A stretch of DNA of 64,000 nucleotides from the NCBI RefSeq assembly GCF_016741785.1, contig NZ_JAERRL010000005.1:330188-394187 (forward strand), in the 5' to 3' direction. Positions 11,775-20,039 of this stretch are shown piece by piece. The DNA comes from Streptomyces sp. 7-21. GTDB taxonomy: Bacteria > Actinomycetota > Actinomycetes > Streptomycetales > Streptomycetaceae. Within the stretch, counting starts at the first letter, position 1. Each line of letters opens with the position of its first letter. A program made the translations under genes and the position numbers. Below the pieces are notes generated by a model that saw nothing but the letters and a program-made list of their open reading frames with translations, searched no databases and was not told the DNA's origin.

Positions 11775-12476
11775 GTGATCCAATCCCAACACCCCGTTGG
11801 CGACCTCGTGTTGCCCTGTCTCAACGAAGCTGAGGCCCTGCCCTGGGTGCTCGGCCGCGTCCCGGCCAGATGGCGCCCGGTCGTCGTGGACAACGGCTCC
11901 ACCGACGGCTCCGCCGCACTCGCCGAGCGCCTCGGCGCCCGCGTCGTCCACCAGCCCGTGCGCGGTTTCGGCGCCGCCTGCCACGCCGGGCTGGCCGCCG
12001 CGACCGCGCCGCTGGTCGCCTTCTGCGACTGCGACGCCAGCCTCGACCCCGCGGACCTGCCGCGCCTGGCCGAACCCGTGCTGACCGGGCAGGCCGACCT
12101 CGTCCTCGGCCGGCGCCGGCCCACCGCACGCGGCGCCTGGCCCGCCCACGCCCGCCTCGGCAACCGGGCGCTGGCCCGCATGACGCGCCGCCGCACCGGA
12201 GCACCGCTGCACGACCTCGGCCCGCTGCGCGTGACCCGCACCGAACCGCTGCGCGCCCTCGGCCTGACCGACCGGCGCAGCGGCTACCCGCTGGAAATGG
12301 TGGTCCGCGCCGCCGACGCCGGCTGGCGCATCGAGGAGACCGACGTCGCCTACCGCCCGCGCGCCGGCCGCTCCAAGGTCACCGGCACCTGGCGCGGCAC
12401 CTGGCACGCCGTCCGCGACATGCGGTCCGTCCTCGCCGCGCCCGCCGCGGCGCCCGGGAAGGCGGTGACGCCGTGA
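11775..12476 (+). CDS. GT2 family (DPM1/DGT1-like) glycosyltransferase
   Basis: 233 residues from GTG 11775, chosen because it follows AGGGTGGGGG and leaves the canonical N-terminus LVLPCLNEAEALPWVLGRV. The GT-A fold shows VVVDNGSTDGSA, FGAACHAGLAAA, the metal/nucleotide motif FCDCDASLDPADL (variant of DxD) and a HDLGPLRVTR acceptor loop. No membrane anchor is present, so the product is cytoplasmic or peripheral. It leads a tightly coupled three-gene operon with a DUF2064 transferase and a methyltransferase. Confidence 0.88.
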   Translation: MIQSQHPVGDLVLPCLNEAEALPWVLGRVPARWRPVVVDNGSTDGSAALAERLGARVVHQPVRGFGAACHAGLAAATAPLVAFCDCDASLDPADLPRLAEPVLTGQADLVLGRRRPTARGAWPAHARLGNRALARMTRRRTGAPLHDLGPLRVTRTEPLRALGLTDRRSGYPLEMVVRAADAGWRIEETDVAYRPRAGRSKVTGTWRGTWHAVRDMRSVLAAPAAAPGKAVTP

Positions 12477-13177
12477 CCCGGCCCGCCCGCACCGCTCCGG
12501 ACGCCCCGGCCGGCCCGGCCGCGCTGCTCGTCATCGCCAAGGAACCCGTGCCCGGCCGCGTCAAAACCCGGCTCACCCCGCCGTTCACACCGGTCCAGGC
12601 CGCCCGGCTGGCCGAGGCCGCCCTCGCCGACACCCTGCGCACGCTGCTGCGCGTGCCCGCGCGGCGCCGCGTCCTCATCCTCGACGGCCGCCCCGGCCGC
12701 TGGCTGCCCCGCGGCTGGCACGTCGCGCCGCAGCGCGGCGACGGCCTCGACGACCGCATCGCCCGCGCCTTCACCGCCTACGGCGGGCCCGGGCCCGCGC
12801 TGCTCGTCGGCATGGACACCCCCCAGCTCACCCCCGGGCTCCTCGCACCCGCCACCGCGCCCGACGGCTGGCCCCCAGGCCGCGCCTGGATCGGCCCGGC
12901 CGCCGACGGCGGCTTCTGGGCGCTCGGGCTCCGCGAGCCGGGCGACGCCCGCCACGTGCGCGGCGTGCCGATGTCCGAGCCCTACACCGGCGCCGAGCAG
13001 CGCCGCCGCCTCGAAGCGGCCGGCCTGGACGTCCGGGACCTGCCCGAGCTGCGCGACGTGGACACCGCCGCCGACGCCACCGAGGCCGCCAGCCAGGCCC
13101 CCGGCAGCGCCTTCGCCGCCGTCCACCGCAAGCTGCTCGCCGCCGGATCCCTACCCGAGGAAGCCGTCCGCCGATGA
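12473..13177 (+). CDS. DUF2064/TIGR04282 glycosyltransferase-like protein
   Basis: 234 residues from GTG 12473, overlapping the previous stop by 4 bp. Family motifs are LLVIAKEPVPGRVKTRLTPP (nucleotide site), LLVGMDTPQLTPGLL and PAADGGFWALGLR, which resemble the MobA/CofC nucleotidyltransferase fold. In other bacteria TIGR04282 proteins are linked to unusual glycosylation such as arsenosugar-like pathways; here no arsenic genes are nearby, so only a sugar or nucleotide transfer role is inferred. Confidence 0.82.
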   Translation: MTRPARTAPDAPAGPAALLVIAKEPVPGRVKTRLTPPFTPVQAARLAEAALADTLRTLLRVPARRRVLILDGRPGRWLPRGWHVAPQRGDGLDDRIARAFTAYGGPGPALLVGMDTPQLTPGLLAPATAPDGWPPGRAWIGPAADGGFWALGLREPGDARHVRGVPMSEPYTGAEQRRRLEAAGLDVRDLPELRDVDTAADATEAASQAPGSAFAAVHRKLLAAGSLPEEAVRR

Positions 13178-13857
13178 CCACCGCTACCGCAACCCCTGCC
13201 CACGGGCCGGCCTCAGAGCCCTGGTCCGCCGACCCCTACGCCCGCGCGCTGGCGCGCGGCCGCGGCCCGCTGTACCTGCGGTGCTCCGACGGCCGCCGCC
13301 TGCCGCTCGACGTGGCACGCTGGTGCGCCGGCCCGAACCCGGCCGACCGCACCGTCCTGGCCCGCTGCGCCGGCGCCGTCCTCGACGTCGGCTGCGGCCC
13401 CGGCCGCATGGTCGCCGCGCTCGCCCGGCAGGGCCGCCCCGCCCTCGGCATCGACACCGCACCCGCCGCCGTCGCCCGCACCCGCGGCGCGGGCGGCGCC
13501 GCCCTCCTCCGCTCCGTCTTCCAGGACCTCCCGCGCGAAGGCTGGTGGGGCAGTGTCCTGCTCCTGGACGGCAACGCCGGCATAGGCGGCGACCCCGCCG
13601 CCCTGCTGCGGCGCCTGTACCAGCTGACCGCCCCCGGCGGCCTGCTGCTCGCCGAGGCGGCCGCGGGGCCGCCCGACGCCGACGAACGACTGACCGCCCG
13701 CCTCGACGACGGCGACGGCCCGGCAGGCCCGCCGTTCCCCTGGGCCAGAACCGGCCACCAGGCGCTGCGGGCCCACGCCGAACGCGCCGGCTGGCACACC
13801 GCCGGGCAGTGGACCGTTCAGGACCGGCCGTTCCTCGCACTGCGCCGGCCCGCCTGA
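13174..13857 (+). CDS. class I SAM-dependent methyltransferase
   Basis: 227 residues, ATG overlapping the upstream stop (ATGA). Motif I is VLDVGCGPGRMVAALARQG (about residues 69-87), motif II acid GIDTAP, and an aromatic-poor motif IV/V region VLLLDGNAGIGGDPAALLRR. The C-terminal sheet includes GWHTAGQWTVQDRPFLALRR. Substrate not evident; the operon suggests a sugar or lipid-linked glycan. Its last 40 bp overlap the convergent membrane gene on the other strand. Confidence 0.85.
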   Translation: MTTATATPAHGPASEPWSADPYARALARGRGPLYLRCSDGRRLPLDVARWCAGPNPADRTVLARCAGAVLDVGCGPGRMVAALARQGRPALGIDTAPAAVARTRGAGGAALLRSVFQDLPREGWWGSVLLLDGNAGIGGDPAALLRRLYQLTAPGGLLLAEAAAGPPDADERLTARLDDGDGPAGPPFPWARTGHQALRAHAERAGWHTAGQWTVQDRPFLALRRPA

Positions 13858-14291
13858 GCCGCCCGCCGCCGCCCCACCGCGACCGCCCGCAGCCACAGCA
13901 GGCACGTCACGGCCGCCGTCACCCCCAGCACCAGCAGCAGCCCGCGCGGATAGTCCAGCGGCAGCACACTCGGATTGGCCGGCTCCCCGGGCCGCAGCAG
14001 CGCCGGCAGCGCCACCAGCACCGCGCACCCGGCGACCACCAGCCCGCCCCGCACCACCCCCGCCGCCGGCAGCCGCCGCACCAGCCAGCCCACCGCCAGC
14101 ACCAGCGGCGCCAGCAGCGCGTCGTGCACCACCGCCGCCCCCGCCAGCCACACCGCCACCCGGCGCGGCGTCTCCGGCCCCGTCAGCGCAACCAGCTGCC
14201 ACACCCCCACCGCGCCCAGCGCCACCCCGCACACCCCCAGGGCAGCCCGCACCACCGTCAGCGTCCGCACCGCCGTACCCGTCCCCCTCAC
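13818..14291 (-). CDS. small polytopic membrane protein
   Basis: 157 residues from GTG 14291, which overlaps the stop of the upstream oxidoreductase (GTGA). Four hydrophobic segments: VVRAALGVCGVALGAVGVWQ, VAVWLAGAAVVHDALLAPLV, VVRGGLVVAGCAVLVALPAL and GLLLVLGVTAAVTCLLWL, then a basic tail. A His in VVHDALL and Pro/Asn loop residues are the only polar features in the membrane part. Function unknown; coupling suggests it belongs with the oxidoreductase. Confidence 0.7.
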   Translation of the reverse strand: MRGTGTAVRTLTVVRAALGVCGVALGAVGVWQLVALTGPETPRRVAVWLAGAAVVHDALLAPLVLAVGWLVRRLPAAGVVRGGLVVAGCAVLVALPALLRPGEPANPSVLPLDYPRGLLLVLGVTAAVTCLLWLRAVAVGRRRAAQAGRRSARNGRS

Positions 14292-15490
14292 CGGTCCGCC
14301 TCCCCGCCCGCCGGCCCGGCCGGCTCCAGCCGCCCCACCCACTTCGTCTGGCACACCCCCGGGCGGTTCGGCGCGATCACCCGCGCCGGAAAGCCGTGGT
14401 CCAGCGACAGCACCTCGCCGTTCAGCCGCAGCGCCAGCAGCGTCAGCGGATCCCACGCGTACGGGCCCGGCATCTCCGTCACCCCGAACGAACCCCGCTG
14501 CTGAAGCGACACCACCCGCACCGGCGAGCCCTCCGCCGCCCCCGCCCGCCGCAGCAGCTCCGCCAGCCGCACGCCCGTCCACTCCGCGTCCGCGCTCCAC
14601 CCCTCCACGCACGCGATCGGCAGCCGCGCCGTGTGCTGCGGCATCGCCCGCAGCTCCGCCAGCGACACCGTGAAGCCGCGCGGCCCGGTCACCGTCAGCC
14701 GCCACACCGACGGTGACAGCTCCGCTTCGCTCAGCCCGGCCTGCGCCGCCGTCCGGTTCACCGGCAGCCCCTGCGGGCCGTGGTCCGGATGGCGGGGCGC
14801 CAGCAGCGTCAGGTCCCGCAGCGGCGGGAACGTCTGCCCCGCCGTCACCGCCGTCACCGTCGCCGCCGCCGCGCCCACCCCGCGCAGCAGCGACCGCCGC
14901 TCACCCGCGAACTCCCCGGCGTCACCGGCGTCCCCGGCCCGGGCGCGCCGCCAGTGCGCCACCACCACGGGCGCCACCACCGCCAGATGCACCAGCAGCG
15001 CCCCCGCCAGCACCCACGCCAGCGCCCAGTGCACCCGGCGGAAGGAGAACGGCCACGGGTACCACCCCACGATGTTCACCGCCCCGAGCACCACCTCCAG
15101 CAGCGCCGCCGCCACCAGCACCGCCACCGACGCCCGCGCCAGCCCGTGCCGCACCGACCGCACCGGCGGCCAGGCGAACAGCCGCGGATACACCGACCAC
15201 AGCTTCGCCAGCAGCACCGGCACCAGCGCAAGCCCCGTGGCCACGTGCAGCCCCTGCGAGACCCGGTACCCCCACACCGGCCGCGTCGGCAGCTGCGGCG
15301 CCAGCCAGCCCGGCGGCGTCTGCAGCAGGTGGCTGATCAGGCCCGTCACCAGGCACACCGCCATCCCCGCGCCCAGCCACCGGCCGAGCACCACCACCGT
15401 CCGCGCGTCCCGCGGCCCGCCCCTGAACCGGGGCCACCACGCCGGCGGCGTCTCCCGCTCCAGCCTCAGCACCCTCGCACCCCTTCGCAT
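14288..15490 (-). CDS. molybdopterin-dependent oxidoreductase with N-terminal membrane cytochrome-like domain
   Basis: 400 residues. Residues about 35-185 hold four or more membrane helices with regularly placed His (RVSQGLHVATGLALV, RRVHWALAWVLAGALLVHLA), like a cytochrome b561/Ni-Fe-hydrogenase b subunit. Then comes a soluble sulfite-oxidase-type Moco domain with LPIACVEGWSADAEWTGVRL (the Cys in ACVEGWS is the expected Mo ligand) and APNRPGVCQTKWVGRLE at the C-terminus. A fused redox anchor and Moco domain is typical of actinomycetes. No signal peptide is seen beyond the helices; the Moco domain would be extracytoplasmic if the anchor has an even number of helices and an outside N-terminus, which I cannot settle. 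Confidence 0.85.
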   Translation of the reverse strand: MRRGARVLRLERETPPAWWPRFRGGPRDARTVVVLGRWLGAGMAVCLVTGLISHLLQTPPGWLAPQLPTRPVWGYRVSQGLHVATGLALVPVLLAKLWSVYPRLFAWPPVRSVRHGLARASVAVLVAAALLEVVLGAVNIVGWYPWPFSFRRVHWALAWVLAGALLVHLAVVAPVVVAHWRRARAGDAGDAGEFAGERRSLLRGVGAAAATVTAVTAGQTFPPLRDLTLLAPRHPDHGPQGLPVNRTAAQAGLSEAELSPSVWRLTVTGPRGFTVSLAELRAMPQHTARLPIACVEGWSADAEWTGVRLAELLRRAGAAEGSPVRVVSLQQRGSFGVTEMPGPYAWDPLTLLALRLNGEVLSLDHGFPARVIAPNRPGVCQTKWVGRLEPAGPAGGEADR

Positions 15491-15524
15491 CCCCAGCCTT
15501 GAGTCCCTTGCGCCCTCGGCCCTC

Positions 15525-16889
15525 TCACCACCGCGTCAGCCACAGGTGGTTGACGGCCAGCGCCAGCACCGCCTGCGCCGCCAGCCACCACCGCACCCGC
15601 TCCCGCGGCAGCAGCGCGGCGGCCGGCAGCAGCCACAGCAGGAACGGCAGCCAGATCCGCTCCGTCTCGGCCTTGCTCATCCCCGACAGGTCCGCGACCG
15701 CCATCGCCAGCGCCCCGGAGGCCACCAGCAGCACCAGCGCGGCCCGCCCCCGCACGACCTCACCCGCACGCCACGCCGCCGCGTACGCGCGGCCCGCCCC
15801 CGGCAGCGCCACCCCCCAGCGCCGCAGCGCCGCCGCCGACGCCAGCCCGGCGGTCAGCACCTGCGCCGCCAGGTTCGCCCACACGAAATACGCGTATGGG
15901 CGCGTCGACGCCGCCCCCTGGTAGTAGCGCTCCACCAGCGTCAGATAGCCGTCCAGCCACCAGAACCCGCCCGCCGTGAACGCCACCACCCACGGCACGA
16001 TCCCGGCCAGCACCCACGGCAGCGGCCGGGCGTTCCGCGCCAGCAGCAGCACCCCCGCCCCGATGATCCCGATCAGCACCAGCCCGTACGACAGGTACAG
16101 CAGCAGCCCGAACAGCACGCCCGAACCGGCCGCCGCCGCGCGCGGCGCCCGCGCCGCCCCCGTCGCCGCCAGCGTCAGCAGCGCCACCGCCCAGGCCGCC
16201 ACGGCCGCGAAGTAGCCGTCCGCCGACACCCCCAGCCACACCGCGCCCGGCGCCAGCACCACGAACGGCGCCGCGCGCCGCGCCAGATCCTCCCCGGCCA
16301 GCTGCCGCACGGTCACCAGCACCGCCGCCGCGGCGCTGCCCGCCGTCGTCACGCAGAACACCGCCGCCCAGCCGCCGCCGCCCAGCCCGATCCGGTCCAG
16401 CGCCTCGAACGTCAGCAGCGCCCCCGGCGGATGGCCCGCCACGTGCGCGGGCCAGTTGAACTCCGGCGAGCCGAACAGGATGTGGTCGGTGAAGGTCCGC
16501 AGGAAGTGACCGACGTCCCCGACCTCGCCCACCGACGCCAGGTACTCGTTGTGGTACAGCAGCCGTCCGGCGGCGCCGCGCTCCCAGCCGTCCACGAGCG
16601 CCAGCGCCCACACCCACGCCATCGAGCCGCCCCAGGCGCCCCACAGCAGCCGCCGCCAGGGCAGCCGCCGCGCCAGCACCGGCCCGTACGCCACCGCCAG
16701 CCCCGCCAGGGCCAGCGCGGCCGGCGTGCCGGGCCCCACGTGCGGATTCCACCGCGCGTGGATCGGCGGCCACGGCAGTACCAGATCGTTCTCGTCATTG
16801 ATCGCCGCCCCCGTGACGGCCGCGGCGGCGAACAACGCCACCGCCGCGCCCGCGGCGGCCACATCGGCCCGTTGTGTCACCCGGCTCAC
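15525..16889 (-). CDS. polytopic membrane protein, possible GT-C type glycosyltransferase
   Basis: 454 residues with about 10-12 membrane helices. The first large loop (after TGAAINDENDLVLPWPPIHA) and the conserved NWPAHVAGHPPGALLTFEAL recall the extracytoplasmic acidic loop and HxPG-type motif of GT-C/GT39 enzymes. ADLSGMSKAETERIWLPF is another well conserved actinomycete stretch (ER.W.PF), typical of integral glycosyltransferases. Donor and acceptor unknown, but a polyprenyl-sugar donor made by the nearby GT2 protein would fit. It is divergent from the DsbA-like gene. Confidence 0.65.
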   Translation of the reverse strand: MSRVTQRADVAAAGAAVALFAAAAVTGAAINDENDLVLPWPPIHARWNPHVGPGTPAALALAGLAVAYGPVLARRLPWRRLLWGAWGGSMAWVWALALVDGWERGAAGRLLYHNEYLASVGEVGDVGHFLRTFTDHILFGSPEFNWPAHVAGHPPGALLTFEALDRIGLGGGGWAAVFCVTTAGSAAAAVLVTVRQLAGEDLARRAAPFVVLAPGAVWLGVSADGYFAAVAAWAVALLTLAATGAARAPRAAAAGSGVLFGLLLYLSYGLVLIGIIGAGVLLLARNARPLPWVLAGIVPWVVAFTAGGFWWLDGYLTLVERYYQGAASTRPYAYFVWANLAAQVLTAGLASAAALRRWGVALPGAGRAYAAAWRAGEVVRGRAALVLLVASGALAMAVADLSGMSKAETERIWLPFLLWLLPAAALLPRERVRWWLAAQAVLALAVNHLWLTRW

Positions 16890-17026
16890 GCTAAGCGCGC
16901 CGCACCGCCCCAGGGCCCGTCACCCAGGGAAGCGTCACCGCTTCGTCAGATCCCGGTCCGCCGGATCCCGGCGCCGCCGCCGGCACCCGCCCGTGTCCTG
17001 CCCCGCGGCGGGGTCGTTGGCCTGGC

Positions 17027-17779
17027 GTGAGCCAGAACAACCACAGCAACCGGAAGCCCAAGCGCACCGCCCGCGAGCGGCTGCGGCAGGAACGGAAGAA
17101 GGAGAGGGCGGCCGAGCGCCGCAAGCGGACGCTCAAGGTCGCGGCGGCCGCCGTCGCCGTCCTCGCCATCGCCGCCGGAGCCGGCATCATCGCCACCGGG
17201 CGGGACAGCGACGACTCCGGCAACGGCCCCGAGGCCCGCCCGGTCTCCGTCGGCCAGAACGACGCCCCCGCCACCCTCACCGTCTACGAGGACTTCCGCT
17301 GCCCGGCCTGCGCCGCCTTCGAGACCGGGTTCCGCGACACCATCCACGAACTGACCGGCGCCGGGAAGCTGCGGGTGGAGTACCACCTGGTCACGATCAT
17401 CGACGGCAACCTGGGCGGCTCCGGCTCCCGGCAGGCCGCCAACGCCGCCGCCTGCGCCCGCGACGAGGGAAAGTTCACCGAATACCACGACGTCCTCTTC
17501 GCCCGGCAGCCCGCCGAGACCGAGGACGCCTACGCCGACACCAGCCACCTGCTGGAGCTGGCGGACGAGGTCAGCGGCCTGGACAGCCCGGCGTTCCGCG
17601 ACTGCGTCACCGGCGGCAAGCACGACGACTGGGTGCGCCGCTCCAACGCGGCGTTCCTCGACTCCGGCTACAACGCCACCCCCACCGTGCTGCTCAACGG
17701 TGAGGACGTCTACGGCGACAGCTCCGACCCCCTCACCCCCGAACGCCTCGAAGAGCGGGTGAACGACCTCGCCAGCTGA
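17027..17779 (+). CDS. DsbA-family thioredoxin-like membrane-anchored oxidoreductase
   Basis: 250 residues from GTG 17027. A very basic cytoplasmic start (RKPKRTARERLRQERKKERA) precedes one membrane anchor, VAAAAVAVLAIAAGAGIIAT (about 38-57). The extracytoplasmic domain has the DsbA core: LTVYEDFRCPACAAFETGF with the CPAC redox pair, and the cis-Pro loop NATPTVLLNGEDVYG. Probably forms or isomerises disulfides in exported proteins; lies upstream of lgt, another envelope-protein maturation gene. Confidence 0.9.
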   Translation: MSQNNHSNRKPKRTARERLRQERKKERAAERRKRTLKVAAAAVAVLAIAAGAGIIATGRDSDDSGNGPEARPVSVGQNDAPATLTVYEDFRCPACAAFETGFRDTIHELTGAGKLRVEYHLVTIIDGNLGGSGSRQAANAAACARDEGKFTEYHDVLFARQPAETEDAYADTSHLLELADEVSGLDSPAFRDCVTGGKHDDWVRRSNAAFLDSGYNATPTVLLNGEDVYGDSSDPLTPERLEERVNDLAS

Positions 17780-17857
17780 CCGCCCGGATGACAGCACGCC
17801 CGTTACCGCCCCGTGGTTTACCCCCCGGAGCCGGGGCACGGTAGCGTCTGGGACACC

Positions 17858-18871
17858 ATGGAGATCCTTGCCTCTATCCCCAGCCCGAGCGAGAGCGAGG
17901 TCCACCTCGGACCGTTCCCGCTGCGCGGCTATGCGCTGTGCATCATCATCGGCGTCTTCGTCGCGATCTGGCTCGGCGGCCGCCGCTGGGTCGACCGGGG
18001 CGGACGGCCGGGGACCGTCGCCGACATCGCGGTGTGGGCGGTGCCGCTCGGGCTGGTCGGAGCCCGGATCTACCACGTCGTGACCGACTACCAGCTGTAC
18101 TTCGGCGAGGGCCGCGACTGGGTCGACTCGGTCAAGATCTGGGACGGCGGCATCGGCATCTGGGGCGCCATCGCCGGCGGCGCGCTCGGCGCGTGGATCG
18201 CCTGCCGTACCCGCGGCATCGCGCTGCCGCCGATGGCCGACGCCATCGCGCCCGGCATCGCCTTCGCGCAGGCCATCGGCCGCTGGGGCAACTGGTTCAA
18301 CCAGGAGCTGTACGGCCGCGAGACGGACCTGCCCTGGGCGCTGGAGATCGACAACGGCCTCGACCAGGGCACCTTCCACCCGACCTTCCTGTACGAGTCG
18401 CTGTGGTGCCTGGGCGTCGGCCTCCTGGTGATCTGGGCCGACCGCCGGTTCCGCTTCGGCCACGGCCGCGCCTTCGCCCTGTACGTCGCGGCGTACACGG
18501 CCGGCCGCTTCTGGATCGAGTCACTGCGCATCGACGAGGCGCACGAGGTGCTCGGCATGCGGCTGAACAACTGGACGTCGCTGCTGGTCTTCACCCTCGC
18601 CGTGCTGTACCTCGTGCTCTCCGCCCGCCTCAGGCCGGGCCGCGAGGAGACCGTCGAGCCCGCCGACGAGGACACCGCCGGGGACGGGGACGACGGCCAC
18701 CAGGACAGGCAGAACGGCCCGGACGGGCAGCACAGCCAGGACGGCCAGGGCAGCCAAGGCAGCCAGGACGGCCAGAACGACGGGGACACCGGCGGGAACG
18801 GCACCGGGCCGGCCACCGCGGCGGACACCGGGAAGACCAGCGGCAACGCCCAGGACCCCTCCCGCGCCTAA
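17858..18871 (+). CDS. lgt: prolipoprotein diacylglyceryl transferase
   Basis: Transfers diacylglycerol from phosphatidylglycerol to the lipobox cysteine of prolipoproteins at the membrane. 337 residues, from ATG 17858 with GGGA just upstream and a TAGCGT hexamer at 17842-17847. Seven membrane helices and the Lgt signature GRWGNWFNQELYG (about 144-156) are present, along with the catalytic-region ARIYHVVTDY and HPTFLYESLW. After about residue 265 a hydrophilic tail of roughly 70 residues follows, rich in Asp/Gly/Gln with repeated QDGQ-like units; it is cytoplasmic and probably disordered. Confidence 0.95.
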   Translation: MEILASIPSPSESEVHLGPFPLRGYALCIIIGVFVAIWLGGRRWVDRGGRPGTVADIAVWAVPLGLVGARIYHVVTDYQLYFGEGRDWVDSVKIWDGGIGIWGAIAGGALGAWIACRTRGIALPPMADAIAPGIAFAQAIGRWGNWFNQELYGRETDLPWALEIDNGLDQGTFHPTFLYESLWCLGVGLLVIWADRRFRFGHGRAFALYVAAYTAGRFWIESLRIDEAHEVLGMRLNNWTSLLVFTLAVLYLVLSARLRPGREETVEPADEDTAGDGDDGHQDRQNGPDGQHSQDGQGSQGSQDGQNDGDTGGNGTGPATAADTGKTSGNAQDPSRA

Positions 18872-18989
18872 GGCCGCCCGCACACCGCGGGCGGGGCCTG
18901 GTCAGTATGGCCTGCCTTGCTAGCGGACCGCCGCGGCCCGTGCCACCCTTGCACCCGGTGAACACCCGAGTCAGGGGGAGGTCAGCGCC

Positions 18990-19706
18990 ATGTCCGCAAC
19001 CGCGTCCGTCTCCGCTGAAGCGCACCACAGCCACCGCGACGTCAGCGGTGGCTGGCTGCGTCCCGCTGTCTTCGGCGCCATGGACGGCCTGGTGTCCAAC
19101 CTGGGCCTGGTCTCCGGCGTCGCGGGCAGCTCCGCTTCCTCCTCCGCCGTCGCGATCGCCGGAATGGCGGGCCTGGCCGCGGGCGCGTTCTCCATGGCGG
19201 TGGGGGAGTACACCTCGGTCGCCTCGCAGCGCGAGCTCGTCCTCGCCGAACTGGAGGTCGAACGCCGTGAGCTGCGCCGCCACCCGGCCGCCGAGCTCGA
19301 CGAGCTCACCCAGGTCTACGTGCGGCGCGGCGTCGCACCCGAGCTGGCCCGGGAGGTGGCGCGGCAGATGTCGGCCGACCCGGAACAGGCGCTGGAGATA
19401 CACGCCCGCGAGGAGCTGGGCGTCGCACCCGGCGACCTGCCCTCGCCCACCGTGGCCGCCCTCTCCTCGTTCTTCTCCTTCGGCGTGGGCGCGCTGCTGC
19501 CCGTGCTGCCGTATCTGCTCGGCGCCACGGCGCTGTGGCCCGCCGCCGTGCTGGCGCTGCTCGGCCTGTTCCTGTGCGGCGCCGTCGTCAGCCGCGTGAC
19601 CAGCCGCAGCTGGTGGTACAGCGGCCTGCGGCAGCTCCTCCTCGGCGCCGCCGCCGCGGCCGTCACCTACGGCGTCGGAGCCCTCTTCGGCACCGCGCTC
19701 ACCTAG
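18990..19706 (+). CDS. VIT1/CCC1 family Fe2+/Mn2+ transporter
   Basis: 238 residues behind a strong GGGGGAGG site. The VIT1/CCC1 signature covers VFGAMDGLVSNLGLVSGVAG, AGMAGLAAGAFSMAVGEYTS and the acidic cytosolic loop ELEVERRELRRHPAAELDEL, in which Glu residues bind metal. Helices 3-5 are FFSFGVGALLPVLPYLLG, ALLGLFLCGAVVSRVT and the C-terminal LLLGAAAAAVTYGVGALFG. Probably exports or sequesters iron or manganese. No IdeR-type iron box is visible in the 100-bp upstream gap. Confidence 0.9.
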   Translation: MSATASVSAEAHHSHRDVSGGWLRPAVFGAMDGLVSNLGLVSGVAGSSASSSAVAIAGMAGLAAGAFSMAVGEYTSVASQRELVLAELEVERRELRRHPAAELDELTQVYVRRGVAPELAREVARQMSADPEQALEIHAREELGVAPGDLPSPTVAALSSFFSFGVGALLPVLPYLLGATALWPAAVLALLGLFLCGAVVSRVTSRSWWYSGLRQLLLGAAAAAVTYGVGALFGTALT

Positions 19707-20039
19707 GCCACCCGGCGCGCCCCCCGGCGCCGCCAGACCGCGCGGGAGGCGCGGGGAACACCCACGCGGTACTGTGTGTTTCCCCAGGGTTTCAATTGTT
19801 TGACAGCGGGCATGAGCCCACCGGCCCATGGGCATAGGCGCCCGCACAGGCCACTCCTCCCGGCGGCCATGCCCGCCCTCTCCGGATCACTCGGGCAGCG
19901 CGAAAGTCCACATCGCGGACGTTCCTATCCGCTTCCCGGGAACCGGGCCATCGTGTAACCTGCACGAAAATTTCCCTCTCCATGCCAGGGCCAGCGTCGT
20001 CCCTCGGAGCCACGCACCAAGACGACGACGGGAGAGCCG
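19707..20039 (+). promoter_or_regulatory. gltB upstream region with possible promoter and palindrome
   Basis: 333-bp gap without a credible gene. A perfect TTCCCGGGAA palindrome lies at 19933-19942 and a TGTAACCT extended -10-like element (TAACCT at 19956-19961) 14 nt further on, giving a 5-prime leader of about 70 nt ending in the GGGAGAG ribosome site before ATG 20040. A consensus TTGACA stands at 19800-19805 but has no -10 at proper spacing. The palindrome overlaps where the -35 should be, so it may be an operator, for example for nitrogen control; this is inference. Confidence 0.35.

Noticed and set aside
19800..19805. TTGACA as the gltB -35
   Set aside because: Perfect hexamer, but no -10-like sequence lies 16-18 nt downstream.
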